A stretch of DNA of 64,000 nucleotides from Hyperoodon ampullatus. Lineage: Eukaryota > Chordata > Mammalia > Artiodactyla > Ziphiidae. The notes under the pieces are model-generated. The model saw only the letters and a program-made list of their open reading frames with translations, made no database searches and was not told the origin of the DNA. Where the stretch lies: contig OX457061.1 in NCBI GenBank assembly GCA_949752795.1, positions 42,626,338 to 42,690,337 on the forward strand, written 5' to 3'. Of the stretch, positions 55,101 to 57,388 are shown piece by piece. Within the stretch, counting starts at the first letter, position 1. Each line of letters starts with the position of its first letter. The translations under genes were made by a program, and so were the position numbers.

Positions 55101-57388
55101 TGTGTGCATATACATTTCAATGGAAAAGTCTCAGAACTACCAAAATAAAGCATTCCATCGAAAACAAAAACACTAAAATTTAGGTTATAGTAAATACCCT
55201 TACCTCTTTCTTAGTAAAAGCTATAAGCACTGTCAGTAACACTCGAGTAAATTTCACTCTGCTGAATACTGCTAAACACTGTTGGTGCTAAAAAACAAGA
55301 AAGGACTAAAAGTTAAAAGATGCGAAGTCTGTCAAAGAAATTTCATTTTAAAATATAGTATTTTAAGTCCTAAATCTCAGTGTTAATAACTTACTATTGA
55401 ATACATTACAAACACCTTCACTTATAGTCTTTTAAATGTCTGAAAAATGAGCTGCAGAAAACATAATAAAACAAAGCCTATTTTATTGAAATAGAAATAC
55501 ATAATAAAGCTTATGTATCAAGAGGACTGATTTTTCCCTAAGTCAGGAGTTACACTATTATTTCAAAACTGATTTAATTAGCATTTTTAAAAGGACTGAT
55601 AAAAAGGTGCTTTAAGCAGAGTCAGAAAATTTAGGATCTTAACAAAGGTTTGACAACTTTTGATACTGTGTAAGTTCTTGAATTCTGCCAACTTTTGGTG
55701 GATCATCTGTTAAAAAAAAAATCATTTTTTTCTTCCTACCTCACAGGAATATTGAAGAGCTTTGAAATCATGTAATTGAAAGAGCTATATTATAATTCTA
55801 TCAAAATAAATACAAGGGAAATAAACTCCCTTGCAATGTCCAATTTGTAAAGAAATACCTTAAAAAGGGCTTCCATAAATTATAACGTAGTTCATAAAAC
55901 TACAACATTAACTTCTCTGATATTATCTACCAGAAAATAAGTTCAATTACTTCTAGTTCAACTTCTGGATCTCTTTCTTCTCCCTGTCGACTTCGAGTAC
56001 TCTAAAATTTTAAAAAAGGTATATTAAAACACACACAAACCTGTAAAAGCATTAGATTACAATTATACAACATAAAGCAATAAATTAATTTATTGAGTAT
56101 ATGCAAGAATCTATTTGAAGAAAAATATTTGGAAGAAAAAAGCCGTATCAATTATTTATTTTCCTATTAATACTATGTACAGAAAGTTCATTTTGATATA
56201 AATTATAAAGATCACACAAAAGAATAAGGTATTAAAAACAGCAAAAGCAAAATAATGAAAAACATAAGCAGAAGCACATGGTACATAGTACTTCCTGCTT
56301 TTAAAAAAATCTATTAACTGAAATTCCTGATGCTCTCCAAACTAACCCTGTTAGAAAAAAAAGTAACCTTTACAAAGTCACATGGTAAATACTGATCAGT
56401 TCTATACTAAAATGCAAAACATCTTTTTAATACATGTGTTACATATGGGTGACTATTCTGACAAAATTCCAAGGCAGTACCACAGGAAGATCTGGTAGAT
56501 TGGGGTTCTAGCCCTGGAGCTGCCACTAACTAATGGCATGCCCTTAATAAGACTCAAGACAGGTTACTTAACTCTTTTCAGCTGTACTTTCTTCATCTAA
56601 AAGTGCATTTTATTGCCTAATGCACTGAATAACTGTAAATATCCAATAAGACAATAATGCAAAATTGTTTTGACAACCATGCTGTGTTATACAGGTATAA
56701 AAAATAGAAGAAATGTAACTTTTTATCATTTTTAATTTCTATGAGAACAAAATCATCAGGATCATCTGGCCAAAGGATGTCATTCATAGAAGGCTTTTAT
56801 CAGATTTGAGGAGCTTCCATTTACTGAGCTCTTCTGCTATGTTCTAGACAGTGCCCTAACTATTAATGATACAAAGGTGAAGAAGGTAGTCCTTACCTTT
56901 GAGGAATTTAAAATTCTAGAATCTTATGCTATTCTTAAAATAGCATACTGAAATTTTAAAACACTGGCAAAAAATTGAAAAAATTTGAAAGGGTTAAATT
57001 TTCAGCACTTGAAAGTAACACTACTTCACAAGAAACCTCTCTAGCAGTGTTCTAATTCATTACCAAAAAACAGTACAGAACATATAAAGAAAGTTGGTGG
57101 TCCTACCTACACTAGCTATTTGTAATTAGCTAAAGTTAACCTGACATTTAGAAGAATATAAATATCCTATACCAAAGAAAAGAGAAAAAAATATATACCT
57201 TTACTCTTCTTTGCATGTCATCCTCCACATCTTTTAGCATGCCTAGAAAGAGAGACAATGATTTTAAAAGGAAACAAATCCAAATGTAAAATTTGTGAAT
57301 TATATTTATAAATGGTTTTACCTGTAACTCGAAGATCTGTCACACTGTTGGCCATTTTAAATCCATATGTCATTGACTGAAAATCTTC
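473..57388 (-). CDS. NAA35: NAA35 (MAK10), NatC auxiliary subunit; 17 exons, 5' part outside window
   Basis: NAA35 is the large auxiliary subunit of NatC. With catalytic NAA30 and small NAA38 it acetylates, at the ribosome, the N-termini of proteins starting Met-Leu, Met-Ile, Met-Phe or Met-Trp. Seventeen minus-strand exons join in frame: 57388-57322, 57242-57199, 56001-55951, 55287-55204, 54374-54260, 34491-34313, 28426-28367, 25090-24984, 14919-14853, 13446-13348, 12739-12561, 9592-9456, 7727-7660, 5497-5357, 4734-4612, 1421-1341, 532-473. They sum to 1,662 bases, 553 codons plus TGA. Diagnostic peptides include [37 protein letters not shown] and the C-terminus KYFPVVKLV. Against the remembered 725-residue human protein this is about residue 173 to the end, so most of the Mak10-type N-terminal domain is off-window. 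No stops or frameshifts were seen. The only difference from the remembered human protein I noted is V for M in NFVVVKLL. No alternative identity is plausible. Confidence 0.97.
533..1340 (-). other. Last NAA35 intron, no recognisable element
   Basis: An 808 bp intron between the two final exons. It is A/T-rich, without a SINE, LINE or ORF that I can support. The open frame at 740-961 shows no family resemblance. Confidence 0.7.
1341..1421 (-). CDS. NAA35: NAA35 exon (about residues 680-706)
   Basis: An 81 bp phase 0 exon with [20 protein letters not shown] then GHKKESK. The acceptor is TTGTTTAG|GTC and the donor is TCTAAG|GTAAGTATA. Remembered human sequence has Met where this copy has the third Val of FVVV, a conservative change. 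Confidence 0.95.
1685..1930 (+). repeat. MIR SINE
   Basis: Typical MIR core in plus orientation: 'ggactctggagtta', 'gccacttactagct', 'ttcttcatctgtaaaa', 'gaggattaagtgagtt' and 'cctggcaggtaataa' occur in consensus order. Divergent, as expected for a pre-eutherian element. Confidence 0.85.
2110..3165 (-). repeat. L2 LINE fragment, split by a SINE
   Basis: Reverse-orientation L2 3' region: 'cagggtgatcctttagaac', 'ggtcacatctctgctcaaaa', 'ccctctgcctagaa' and the end 'gtaggcactcaacaatatt' follow the known order. The SINE at 2593-2770 interrupts it. The left boundary is uncertain; 2110-2380 may belong to another old repeat. Confidence 0.65.
2593..2770 (+). mobile_element. CHR-type SINE, 3' shortened
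   Basis: tRNA-derived SINE starting 'gggcttccctggtggcgca', with an A box-like 'tggcgcagtgg'. The body stops after 'gggagaggccataac' plus an A run, so the usual 'cagtgagaggcccg' tail is absent. The flanking target-site duplication AAAGCCCTTGG is perfect (2582-2592 and 2770-2780), so the shortening happened before or during insertion. Confidence 0.93.
3230..3800 (-). repeat. Old L1 3' fragment
   Basis: Reverse-orientation L1 3' region of an ancient subfamily: 'tccttttta gggctgcatgg', 'tactctactgcatgatg', 'aatcctgctgtaataa' and 'cagaatttctgggcc' resemble the widespread L1M 3' sequence. Divergent and without coding potential. Confidence 0.6.
4085..4282 (-). mobile_element. CHR-type SINE (short form)
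   Basis: Complete short-form cetacean CHR SINE in reverse orientation: T run (A tail), 'gcggtacgcgggcctctca', 'ctccggacgcgcaggctca' and head 'gccaccagggaagccc'. CpGs are largely intact, which suggests a young insertion. No clear target-site duplication seen. Confidence 0.93.
4612..4734 (-). CDS. NAA35: NAA35 exon (about residues 639-679)
   Basis: A 123 bp phase 0 exon including [20 protein letters not shown] and ending NIPNPDHE. The acceptor is TTTTTTAG|GAA, with an A/T-rich run at 4738-4759 serving as the pyrimidine tract on the minus strand. The donor is CATGAG|GTAAGAC. Confidence 0.96.
4802..5016 (-). mobile_element. CHR-type SINE (short form)
   Basis: Reverse-orientation copy with a 23-base T tail at 4802-4824 and head at 5016. 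A possible target-site duplication is AAATAC(C)TTTTTT on both sides, though the left copy merges with the tail. It lies in the intron between the exons at 4612 and 5357. Confidence 0.93.
5357..5497 (-). CDS. NAA35: NAA35 exon (about residues 592-638)
   Basis: A 141 bp phase 0 exon including [20 protein letters not shown] and ending [10 protein letters not shown]. The acceptor is TACTATAG|ACC and the donor is TTCAAG|GTGAACC. Confidence 0.96.
5985..6240 (-). repeat. Probable L2 LINE 3' fragment
   Basis: 'aagaaacctttcctgatcat', 'cttagtacctatgccaca' and 'gggttcaatatttgttaaa' follow the pattern of a reverse-oriented L2 3' end. Highly decayed. Confidence 0.45.
6343..7624 (-). mobile_element. Mariner (Tc1/mariner) DNA transposon, near full length
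   Basis: A 1,282 bp element bounded by inverted repeats: left 'ttgggttggccaaaaagt' (6343) and right end 'ttttggccaacccaa' (7624), its reverse complement. A TA at 6341-6342 precedes it; the matching right TA has become GA. This terminal sequence is that of the mariner amplified in ruminants and cetaceans. The transposase remnant is on the minus strand. The element sits in an NAA35 intron, 35 bp from the splice donor of the exon at 7660. Confidence 0.95.
6411..7442 (-). pseudogene. Mariner transposase, inactivated
   Basis: In family members this enzyme cuts and pastes the element. The N-terminal half is open from about 7442 to 6933 ([20 protein letters not shown], with helix-turn-helix-like [20 protein letters not shown]). 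It reaches the first catalytic Asp in [13 protein letters not shown] and then meets an in-frame TGA at 6935-6933. The middle is shifted and interrupted. The C-terminal part (6688-6449) reads [16 protein letters not shown]. The second Asp (HQDNA) and third (PLDF) remain 34 residues apart, giving a DD34D signature. The last part again contains a stop. This copy cannot make a working protein. Confidence 0.93.
7660..7727 (-). CDS. NAA35: NAA35 exon (about residues 569-591)
   Basis: A 68 bp exon completing Val and encoding [20 protein letters not shown] then FK. The acceptor is TAATTACAG|TT and the donor is TTTAAA|GTAAGTTGC. A mariner element ends only 35 bp away, at 7624, inside the downstream intron. 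Confidence 0.95.
7728..8554. other. Intron sequence without recognised element
   Basis: From the exon acceptor at 7727 to the L1 insertion. There are two short open frames on opposite strands (8039-8233, 8126-8350) with no recognisable homology. I see no SINE or DNA transposon. Confidence 0.5.
8564..9423 (+). mobile_element. 5'-truncated L1: ORF2 C-terminus and 3' UTR
   Basis: Plus-orientation L1 tail. The ORF2 C-terminus is readable as [20 protein letters not shown] ... [13 protein letters not shown] ... [20 protein letters not shown], then [20 protein letters not shown] and [18 protein letters not shown]-rich 3' UTR (9305-9325) and an A-rich tail follow. Target-site duplication AATTCACAG is at 8555-8563 and 9424-9432. 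ORF2 is broken by a stop after PLWRTV and by a frame change. The right end lies 23 bp from the NAA35 exon at 9456. Confidence 0.94.
9456..9592 (-). CDS. NAA35: NAA35 exon with lysine run (about residues 523-569)
   Basis: A 137 bp exon beginning [20 protein letters not shown] and ending in a lysine run, [12 protein letters not shown], plus one base of a Val codon. The acceptor is CCATTAAG|G. The donor is AAAG|GTAAAA, followed at once by a long A tract (T tract at 9437-9453 on the plus strand), so position +5 is not the preferred G. An L1 insertion ends 23 bp beyond the exon edge, at 9432. The A-rich exon end together with the A-rich donor makes this the least typical splice site of the gene. 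Confidence 0.94.
9893..10087 (+). mobile_element. L1 3' end fragment
   Basis: Matches the extreme 3' end of L1: 'gggattaacagataca', 'catagcacagggaa', 'tgctatacaccagaaacta' and 'aaatcaactatacttcaa', followed by a short A-rich tail. No coding sequence remains. Confidence 0.8.
10594..10722 (+). mobile_element. CHRL-like short tRNA SINE
   Basis: Starts 'gggaattccctggcagtcc', with a B box-like 'ggttcaatccctggtcagg' and end 'gcaagtcatgtggcatggg', then (A3-5C)n. This is the short tRNA-derived SINE found in cetaceans and ruminants, distinct from the CHR copies starting 'gggcttcc'. Confidence 0.85.
10953..11129 (-). mobile_element. MER5A-type nonautonomous hAT transposon
   Basis: Reverse-oriented MER5A: 'ccaattctcaattgtg' terminal region, 'ggaccagcagcagtctta', 'ttagaaatgcaaatg' and 'gtgcacactaaatttaaga'. 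Both terminal inverted repeats are partly preserved. Confidence 0.82.
11130..12560. other. Intron sequence without recognised element
   Basis: A/T-rich intron upstream (in plus direction) of the exon at 12561. A short imperfect 'atatcttagatatatta' repeat cluster lies around 11770-11820. I see no SINE, LINE or supported open frame. Confidence 0.5.
12561..12739 (-). CDS. NAA35: NAA35 exon (about residues 464-523)
   Basis: A 179 bp exon containing [20 protein letters not shown] and [19 protein letters not shown]. It ends within a Trp codon (TG|G). The acceptor is TTGTGATAG|GCA and the donor is ATATTG|GTAAGAGAAC. Confidence 0.96.
12740..13347 (-). other. NAA35 intron, no recognisable element
   Basis: A 608 bp A/T-rich intron between exons 13348-13446 and 12561-12739. 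No repeat recognised. Confidence 0.6.
13348..13446 (-). CDS. NAA35: NAA35 exon (about residues 431-463)
   Basis: A 99 bp phase 0 exon including [20 protein letters not shown] and ending FATLQDE. The acceptor is GTATTGCAG|CCA and the donor is GATGAG|GTAAGAGC. The residues are highly characteristic of NAA35. Confidence 0.96.
13985..14125 (-). repeat. Possible MIR fragment
   Basis: 'atattatctcatttaattg' followed by 'ggcagtattaacgttt' and 'aagtgatctgcctaa' follows the reverse MIR pattern, heavily decayed. Confidence 0.4.
14201..14285. repeat. Compound microsatellite (GATA/TATC)n-(CA)n with a palindrome
   Basis: Three AGAT units run directly into CTAT units, making a perfect 22 bp palindrome at 14208-14229, followed by TA steps and about 20 CA repeats to 14278. 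Located in the intron between the exons at 13348 and 14853. Confidence 0.95.
14853..14919 (-). CDS. NAA35: NAA35 exon (about residues 408-430)
   Basis: A 67 bp exon completing the split Lys and encoding [20 protein letters not shown] then VR. The acceptor is ATCTTACAG|G and the donor is TTCGG|GTAAGAAC. It lies at the downstream edge of a 10 kb intron. Confidence 0.95.
15670..15880 (+). mobile_element. CHR-type SINE (short form)
   Basis: Plus orientation, beginning 'gaggcttccctggtggcgca', with body through 'cagtgagaggcccacgtac' and an A/G-rich tail to about 15898. Preceded by an A run (15659-15669) that may come from the target site. Confidence 0.93.
16190..16960 (+). repeat. Old interspersed repeat, probably a DNA transposon, split by a SINE
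   Basis: 'gattcttggtatttgtgata', 'aatacagggttaggtttctg', 'gtaaggcacaccacagcct' and 'tcaccaacaaaaagcac' are familiar from a widespread mammalian repeat that I cannot name with confidence. The SINE at 16367-16596 interrupts it. Confidence 0.4.
16367..16596 (-). mobile_element. CHR-type SINE with 22 bp internal duplication
   Basis: Reverse-orientation short-form SINE. It contains a perfect tandem duplication of a 22 bp internal unit, 16447-16468 and 16469-16490 (starting GCTCAGCGGCCATGG). Target-site duplication TATGTGTATTTCTTT (16352-16366) and TACGTGTATTTCTTT (16597-16611) differs at one base. CpGs are mostly intact. Confidence 0.94.
17161..17390 (+). mobile_element. CHR-type SINE with the same 22 bp duplication
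   Basis: Plus-orientation short-form SINE. The same internal 22 bp segment is duplicated (17266-17287 and 17288-17309), the second unit differing at two positions. The tail is (CA)n then A6. Target-site duplication GAAAAGTC is at 17152-17159 and 17391-17398. Confidence 0.94.
17400..17800 (+). repeat. Old L1 ORF2-end fragment
   Basis: 'aaattggaatccttataca', 'ttggctggcatacaaattgg', 'aaagatgttcactacagca' and 'agaaacaaggtaaatatcc' correspond to the ORF2 C-terminal region of old L1s, with many stops. Confidence 0.65.
17971..18490 (+). mobile_element. Old nonautonomous hAT transposon (Charlie-type)
   Basis: Starts 'cagcagttctcaaaatgtg', a hAT-style terminus. It continues with 'aaggtcaaaactattttcat', 'ctcacaagtgtacagttgg', 'aaagagatttgcaaaaagg' and 'acccatataaacaaaagct' in the order of a known mammalian hAT family whose exact name I am not sure of. 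No transposase. Confidence 0.65.
18495..18850 (-). repeat. Probable L2 fragment with a 31 bp tandem duplication
   Basis: Resembles a reverse L2 3' end ('gcaaggcaagctccttgtca', 'agaacccagaaaggtat'). It contains a perfect tandem duplication of 31 bp, 18566-18596 and 18597-18627, beginning CTTCATCCCCTGATTTTGC. Confidence 0.5.
19050..19585 (+). repeat. Old L1 ORF2 fragment (end of reverse transcriptase region)
   Basis: A 133-residue open frame at 19060-19461 reads [20 protein letters not shown] ... [20 protein letters not shown] ... [19 protein letters not shown], a clear L1 ORF2 region after the RT active site. The following 120 bp is out of frame. Confidence 0.88.
19590..19975 (+). mobile_element. 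Younger 5'-truncated L1 3' end
   Basis: [20 protein letters not shown] ... [11 protein letters not shown] matches the ORF2 C-terminus of the L1 at 8564-9423, followed by the same type of 3' UTR and an A-rich tail. It begins abruptly within or next to the older L1 fragment, suggesting a separate truncated insertion. Confidence 0.82.
20278..20483 (+). mobile_element. CHR-type SINE (short form)
   Basis: Plus-orientation complete short form ending 'aggcccgtgtaccgc' plus an A13 run. Target-site duplication AAAAAGGTTT lies on both sides (left copy just before 20278, right copy after the tail). Confidence 0.93.
21200..21600 (+). repeat. Old L1 ORF2-end fragment
   Basis: 'aatgggcaaaggatataaac', 'aacaatgagatatcactt' and 'ctggtcaggatgcaggga' correspond to ORF2 NPIEKWAKD...MRYH...-type sequence, with frameshifts and stops. 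Confidence 0.7.
22480..23265 (+). repeat. Ancient LTR-like repeat with a 26 bp tandem duplication
   Basis: 'atttcctaagggttaagagt', 'tttattaaattggtaattgg', 'aatctagtgagcaaatgg', 'tagccagtcggtcagtcaga' and 'cagaattgagttgaatt' form a familiar mammalian LTR-like sequence; I do not assign a family name. A 26 bp unit starting GGGGCTTGAGGTTCAATC is perfectly tandemly duplicated (22712-22737, 22738-22763). A (CA)n run at 23229-23257 lies at the end. No viral coding sequence is present. Confidence 0.45.
23290..24476. other. Intron sequence without recognised element
   Basis: Follows the LTR-like repeat. 23,400-23,800 may still belong to an old retroviral-type repeat but I cannot support it. The open frames at 23605-23802 and 23799-24140 show no recognisable protein. 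Confidence 0.4.
24477..24817 (+). mobile_element. CHR-type SINE (long form)
   Basis: Starts 'ctggggactttcctggtgg'. The body has the 'gccacaactactgaagccc' module, 'cagtgagaagcccgtgca' and 'gactcaacgcagccaaaa', then a TAAA-rich tail. Perfect target-site duplication AAATCTAAATAA (24465-24476, 24818-24829). Confidence 0.94.
24984..25090 (-). CDS. NAA35: NAA35 exon (about residues 373-408)
   Basis: A 107 bp exon with [20 protein letters not shown] at its start and SPPVLSP near its end. It finishes with two bases of a Lys codon. The acceptor is TGTTTTAAG|ACC and the donor is CCAAA|GTAAGTG. Confidence 0.95.
25590..28230 (-). repeat. Large old L1 fragment: RT-region ORF2 to 3' UTR
   Basis: About 2.6 kb of reverse-oriented L1M-type sequence. 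The 3' part (25,600-26,380) reads 'gtctctttt cattttctta', 'gtttcaaatttatcaactt'. Within 26730-26479 the minus strand reads [20 protein letters not shown] ... [18 protein letters not shown], the ORF2 segment after the RT core. Upstream (to 28,230) is RT-region sequence with many stops. It fills most of the intron between the exons at 24984 and 28367. Confidence 0.85.
28367..28426 (-). CDS. NAA35: NAA35 exon (about residues 353-372)
   Basis: A 60 bp phase 0 exon encoding 20 residues, starting [12 protein letters not shown] and ending RSLLQ. The acceptor is CTATTAG|GAT and the donor is TTACAA|GTAAGTTCC. An old L1 in minus orientation ends about 140 bp downstream of its donor. Confidence 0.95.
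28440..29880. other. Intron sequence without a firm assignment
   Basis: A/T-rich sequence upstream of the exon at 28367. 29,030-29,880 is pyrimidine-rich on the plus strand and may be an extension of the L2 that follows, but the resemblance is too weak to claim. Confidence 0.4.
29885..30560 (-). repeat. L2 LINE 3' fragment
   Basis: Reverse L2: 'tcctattatgtcactgtcc', 'ggccttgtctggtctgcc', 'cctggaactgtccccct' and 'tataccagccatagcacag' in consensus order. Confidence 0.65.
31001..31350 (+). mobile_element. CHR-type SINE (long form)
   Basis: Starts 'gggacttccctggtggtgca'. Three 'cacaactactga'-type modules, 'aatgagaagcctacgcacc' and a TAAA-repeat tail. Target-site duplication not clear. Confidence 0.92.
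31557..31768 (-). mobile_element. CHR-type SINE (short form)
   Basis: Reverse orientation. T-rich tail, 'ggtacacaggcctctcact', 'ctccggacgggcaggctca', head 'gccaccagggaagccc'. A likely target-site duplication is CCTTTTTTCTT on each side. Confidence 0.93.
32778..33130 (+). mobile_element. CHR-type SINE (long form)
   Basis: Starts 'gggcttccctggtggtgca'. Three 'gccacaactact' modules, then 'acaagagaagccatagcaa', 'cacagccaaaaataaataa' tail. Boundaries on the A/T-rich right side are approximate. Confidence 0.92.
33595..33995 (+). repeat. Old L1-like fragment
   Basis: 'tttacccaataacttcact', 'tacaaagatgttcatcttag', 'tgtttataagtgtaaaaca' and 'gcaataccatgtagccatt' follow the L1 ORF2 C-terminal pattern in plus orientation, strongly decayed. 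Confidence 0.55.
34020..34145 (+). repeat. Probable MIR fragment
   Basis: 'gggtgaattatctaacttct' and 'cttatgaggattaaataca' match the MIR core, right before a microsatellite. Confidence 0.5.
34147..34179. repeat. (AC)n microsatellite
   Basis: About 16 uninterrupted AC units, 130 bp from the NAA35 exon at 34313. Confidence 0.97.
34313..34491 (-). CDS. NAA35: NAA35 exon (about residues 293-352)
   Basis: A 179 bp exon completing the split Asp. It includes [20 protein letters not shown] and ends NLTNLHCIL. The acceptor is CTTTTTAG|AT and the donor is ATCCTG|GTAAGTAC. Appears identical to the remembered human protein over this stretch. Confidence 0.96.
34500..36290. other. Intron sequence without a firm assignment
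   Basis: Upstream of exon 34313-34491. 35,520-35,840 faintly resembles a reverse L2 ('ctggctcataacatgcact', 'gtttgctgaatgac'). Otherwise A/T-rich with no recognised element or supported open frame. Confidence 0.4.
36300..36446 (-). mobile_element. MER20-like nonautonomous hAT
   Basis: 'gtcctgcacagctgatgttt', 'agcaacatccctgacctc', 'gacgttgccagatgtccct' and terminal 'cagttgagaaacactgg' match the small hAT family usually called MER20, in reverse orientation. Confidence 0.65.
36566..36991 (+). mobile_element. CHR-type SINE (long form) with expanded internal modules
   Basis: About 425 bp instead of the 315-350 bp of the other long copies. The head 'gggactcccctgatggcac' and the tail 'caatgcagccaaaaataat' are normal. 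The middle holds five 'gccacaactactga'-type modules, against two or three elsewhere. Target-site duplication AAAAGACCTAAATG is perfect (36552-36565, 36992-37005). Confidence 0.93.
37010..38335. other. Intron sequence without recognised element
   Basis: A/T-rich, with no SINE or LINE that I can recognise and no open frame worth calling. Confidence 0.5.
38340..38645 (+). repeat. Old L1 3' end fragment
   Basis: 'tatgtgaaagaagccagaca', 'tgggactggaggagggggaa', 'gacagtttcacaacaatg' and 'aaaaatggttaaaatggc' match the L1M 3' terminal region, followed by (CA)n at 38645-38660. Confidence 0.8.
38975..39425 (-). repeat. Old L1 ORF2-end and 3' UTR fragment
   Basis: A reverse-orientation tail with (TA)n, 'actttattgaggtatatta', 'tcaatcaacgtatacaac', 'cagcataatgtttcagtga' and 'tgtttgcccattcaaaca', as in L1M 3' ends. 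Confidence 0.7.
39430..40345 (-). repeat. Ancient L1M-like repeat, left part (continues at 45,148)
   Basis: 'aatttcaaacttatagtaaa', 'cagcttctagtctccttc'-like text around 39,700, 'gattaagttggtgtctgcc', 'tttatatcagtatggaacc' and 'ccctgccctagccctggaat' follow a known old mammalian repeat. Its continuation ('ccttttagcagacaatcg ... aagcaagatctagatg') is at 45148-45480, so the L1 at 40346-45147 was inserted into it. The same family appears at 62385-63035. Confidence 0.6.
40970..42205 (+). pseudogene. Inverted L1 ORF2 segment (endonuclease side)
   Basis: Plus-strand reading gives DFKPKNI..., [10 protein letters not shown], then [20 protein letters not shown] (endonuclease GDFN motif), [20 protein letters not shown] and EYTFFSKAH. 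After the SINE the reading continues with SDHNG-type and [17 protein letters not shown] sequence to about 42,205. It corresponds to ORF2 from about codon 57 to about codon 330, with stops and frameshifts. Confidence 0.82.
41377..41693 (+). mobile_element. CHR-type SINE (long form)
   Basis: Starts 'gggacttccctggtggcgca'. Two 'gccacaactactg' modules and 'acgcagccaaagaataatt' tail. Perfect target-site duplication AAAGGCACACTGA at 41364-41376 and 41694-41706, lying in the L1 endonuclease sequence. Confidence 0.95.
42216..45147 (-). repeat. 5' UTR and ORF1-side part of the L1 at 40,346-45,147
   Basis: A minus-strand open frame 42566-42216 ends in [15 protein letters not shown], the start of ORF2. 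Further right are 'ggttttcccagg'-type ORF1-side sequences such as 'aagttttcagccattatttc' (43,130) and 'cttgatctagtctgctgttg' (43,320). 43,880-44,990 is made of three diverged tandem units, described in the findings. Confidence 0.6.
45148..45480 (-). repeat. Ancient L1M-like repeat, right part
   Basis: Continuation of the repeat at 39430-40345: 'ttaggaagcaagatctagat', 'gtgtgctcactgctatgtgg', (TATG)-rich stretch, 'taccatggagttcaatctag'. It abuts the MLT1 LTR. Confidence 0.55.
45483..45961 (-). repeat. MLT1-type LTR (MaLR)
   Basis: Runs from the complement of 5' TGTAATGGGCTGAAT (45961) to 3' ...GCCCTAGAAACTAATACA (45483), with 'ctaagtgtccttac'-type and 'tgtgagagaataaatgtct' signals in reverse. 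It is a 479 bp ancient solo LTR with the usual TG...CA ends. No internal coding region is present. Confidence 0.85.
46160..46343 (-). mobile_element. CHR-type SINE (short form) with internal deletion
   Basis: Reverse orientation. T22 tail, 'gcggagcacaggctcacggg', so about 29 bp between two GGCTC repeats are missing compared with other copies. Target-site duplication TTGTGCTTTT lies on both sides (left at about 46154, right at 46344-46353). Confidence 0.93.
46380..48316. other. Intron sequence without a firm assignment
   Basis: Mixed A/T-rich sequence with pyrimidine runs, which may include old L1 or LTR pieces that I cannot place. Open frames at 46715-46969 and 47739-47987 have no recognisable products. 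Confidence 0.4.
48331..48532 (-). mobile_element. CHR-type SINE (short form)
   Basis: Complete reverse copy with a perfect 14 bp target-site duplication TACTCCCTTGTTTT (48317-48330 and 48533-48546). Confidence 0.95.
48715..49995 (-). repeat. Old L1 3' region
   Basis: Reverse L1M: 'tactgagatataattaacat', 'ccctaggcaaccactgatct', 'tcaaggtccctccatgttgt', 'tgggtcatgtgatcaatc', 'tccaccagcagtgtatga' and 'ccaattgtcccagtgtcatt' in the expected order. Nothing coding survives. Confidence 0.85.
50000..51420. other. Intron sequence, possibly old LINE/LTR
   Basis: Pyrimidine-rich on the plus strand (50,000-50,600), unlike its neighbours. It may be the continuation of an old LINE or LTR in reverse orientation. 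No recognisable motif. Confidence 0.35.
51433..51561 (-). mobile_element. CHRL-like short tRNA SINE
   Basis: Reverse copy: (GTTTTT)n tail, 'gtgcagcttatgggatctt', 'ggtccccaaccagggactg' and head 'ggaccaccagggaattc'. Target-site duplication AGGCCTCTT at 51424-51432 and 51562-51570. Confidence 0.88.
51687..51903 (+). mobile_element. CHR-type SINE (short form)
   Basis: Plus orientation, 'gggcttcgctggtggagca' through 'gaggcccacgtaccgc' and an A24 tail. Target-site duplication ATGCTTGCAT (51673-51682 and 51904-51913). Confidence 0.94.
51915..54259. other. Intron sequence without recognised element
   Basis: 2.3 kb before exon 54260-54374. 52,200-52,480 is pyrimidine-rich and 53,730-53,960 weakly resembles an old repeat ('ccaagcactgtagagacaag'). 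No SINE, no L1 tail and no credible open frame. Confidence 0.4.
54260..54374 (-). CDS. NAA35: NAA35 exon (about residues 255-293)
   Basis: A 115 bp exon beginning [20 protein letters not shown] and ending NDTTKG plus one base of the next Asp codon. The acceptor is TTGCTAG|ACC and the donor is GGAG|GTAATTGTC. It is followed in gene order by the largest intron of the window, 19,768 bp. Confidence 0.95.
54375..55203 (-). other. NAA35 intron, no recognisable element
   Basis: An 829 bp A/T-rich intron. I see no transposable element. Confidence 0.6.
55204..55287 (-). CDS. NAA35: NAA35 exon (about residues 227-254)
   Basis: An 84 bp phase 0 exon beginning [19 protein letters not shown] and ending AFTKKE. 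The acceptor is TTTTAG|CAC and the donor is AAAGAG|GTAAGGG. It is hydrophobic and helical in character. Confidence 0.95.
55288..55950 (-). other. NAA35 intron, no recognisable element
   Basis: A 663 bp A/T-rich intron. I see no transposable element. Confidence 0.6.
55951..56001 (-). CDS. NAA35: NAA35 exon (about residues 210-226)
   Basis: A 51 bp exon in phase 0 at both ends, encoding [17 protein letters not shown], a charged and probably flexible segment. The acceptor is AATTTTAG|AGT and the donor is CTAGAA|GTAATTG. Because the length is a multiple of three, skipping it would keep the frame. Confidence 0.95.
56002..57198 (-). other. NAA35 intron with one MIR
   Basis: A 1,197 bp intron. Apart from the MIR at about 56,485-56,645 I see only A/T-rich unique sequence. 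Confidence 0.6.
56485..56645 (+). repeat. MIR SINE fragment
   Basis: 'ggttctagccctggagctg', 'ccactaactaatggcatg', 'acaggttacttaactcttt' and 'ctttcttcatctaaaagtg' match the MIR core. Confidence 0.75.
57199..57242 (-). CDS. NAA35: NAA35 exon (about residues 195-209)
   Basis: Short 44 bp exon completing the split Gly and encoding [14 protein letters not shown]. The acceptor is TTTCTAG|GC and the donor is AAAG|GTATATAT. Only 79 bp of intron separates it from the preceding exon, the shortest intron in the window. Confidence 0.95.
57322..57388 (-). CDS. NAA35: NAA35 exon (about residues 173-195)
   Basis: This is the first exon inside the window in gene order. It reads [20 protein letters not shown] then VT plus the first base of a split Gly codon. 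The acceptor is ...CTGTATAG before GAA and the donor is ACAG|GTAAAACC. It is 67 bp, entering in phase 0 and leaving in phase 1. The exon before it (which should end near ...AAVFEE) was not found between 57,389 and 64,000. Confidence 0.95.
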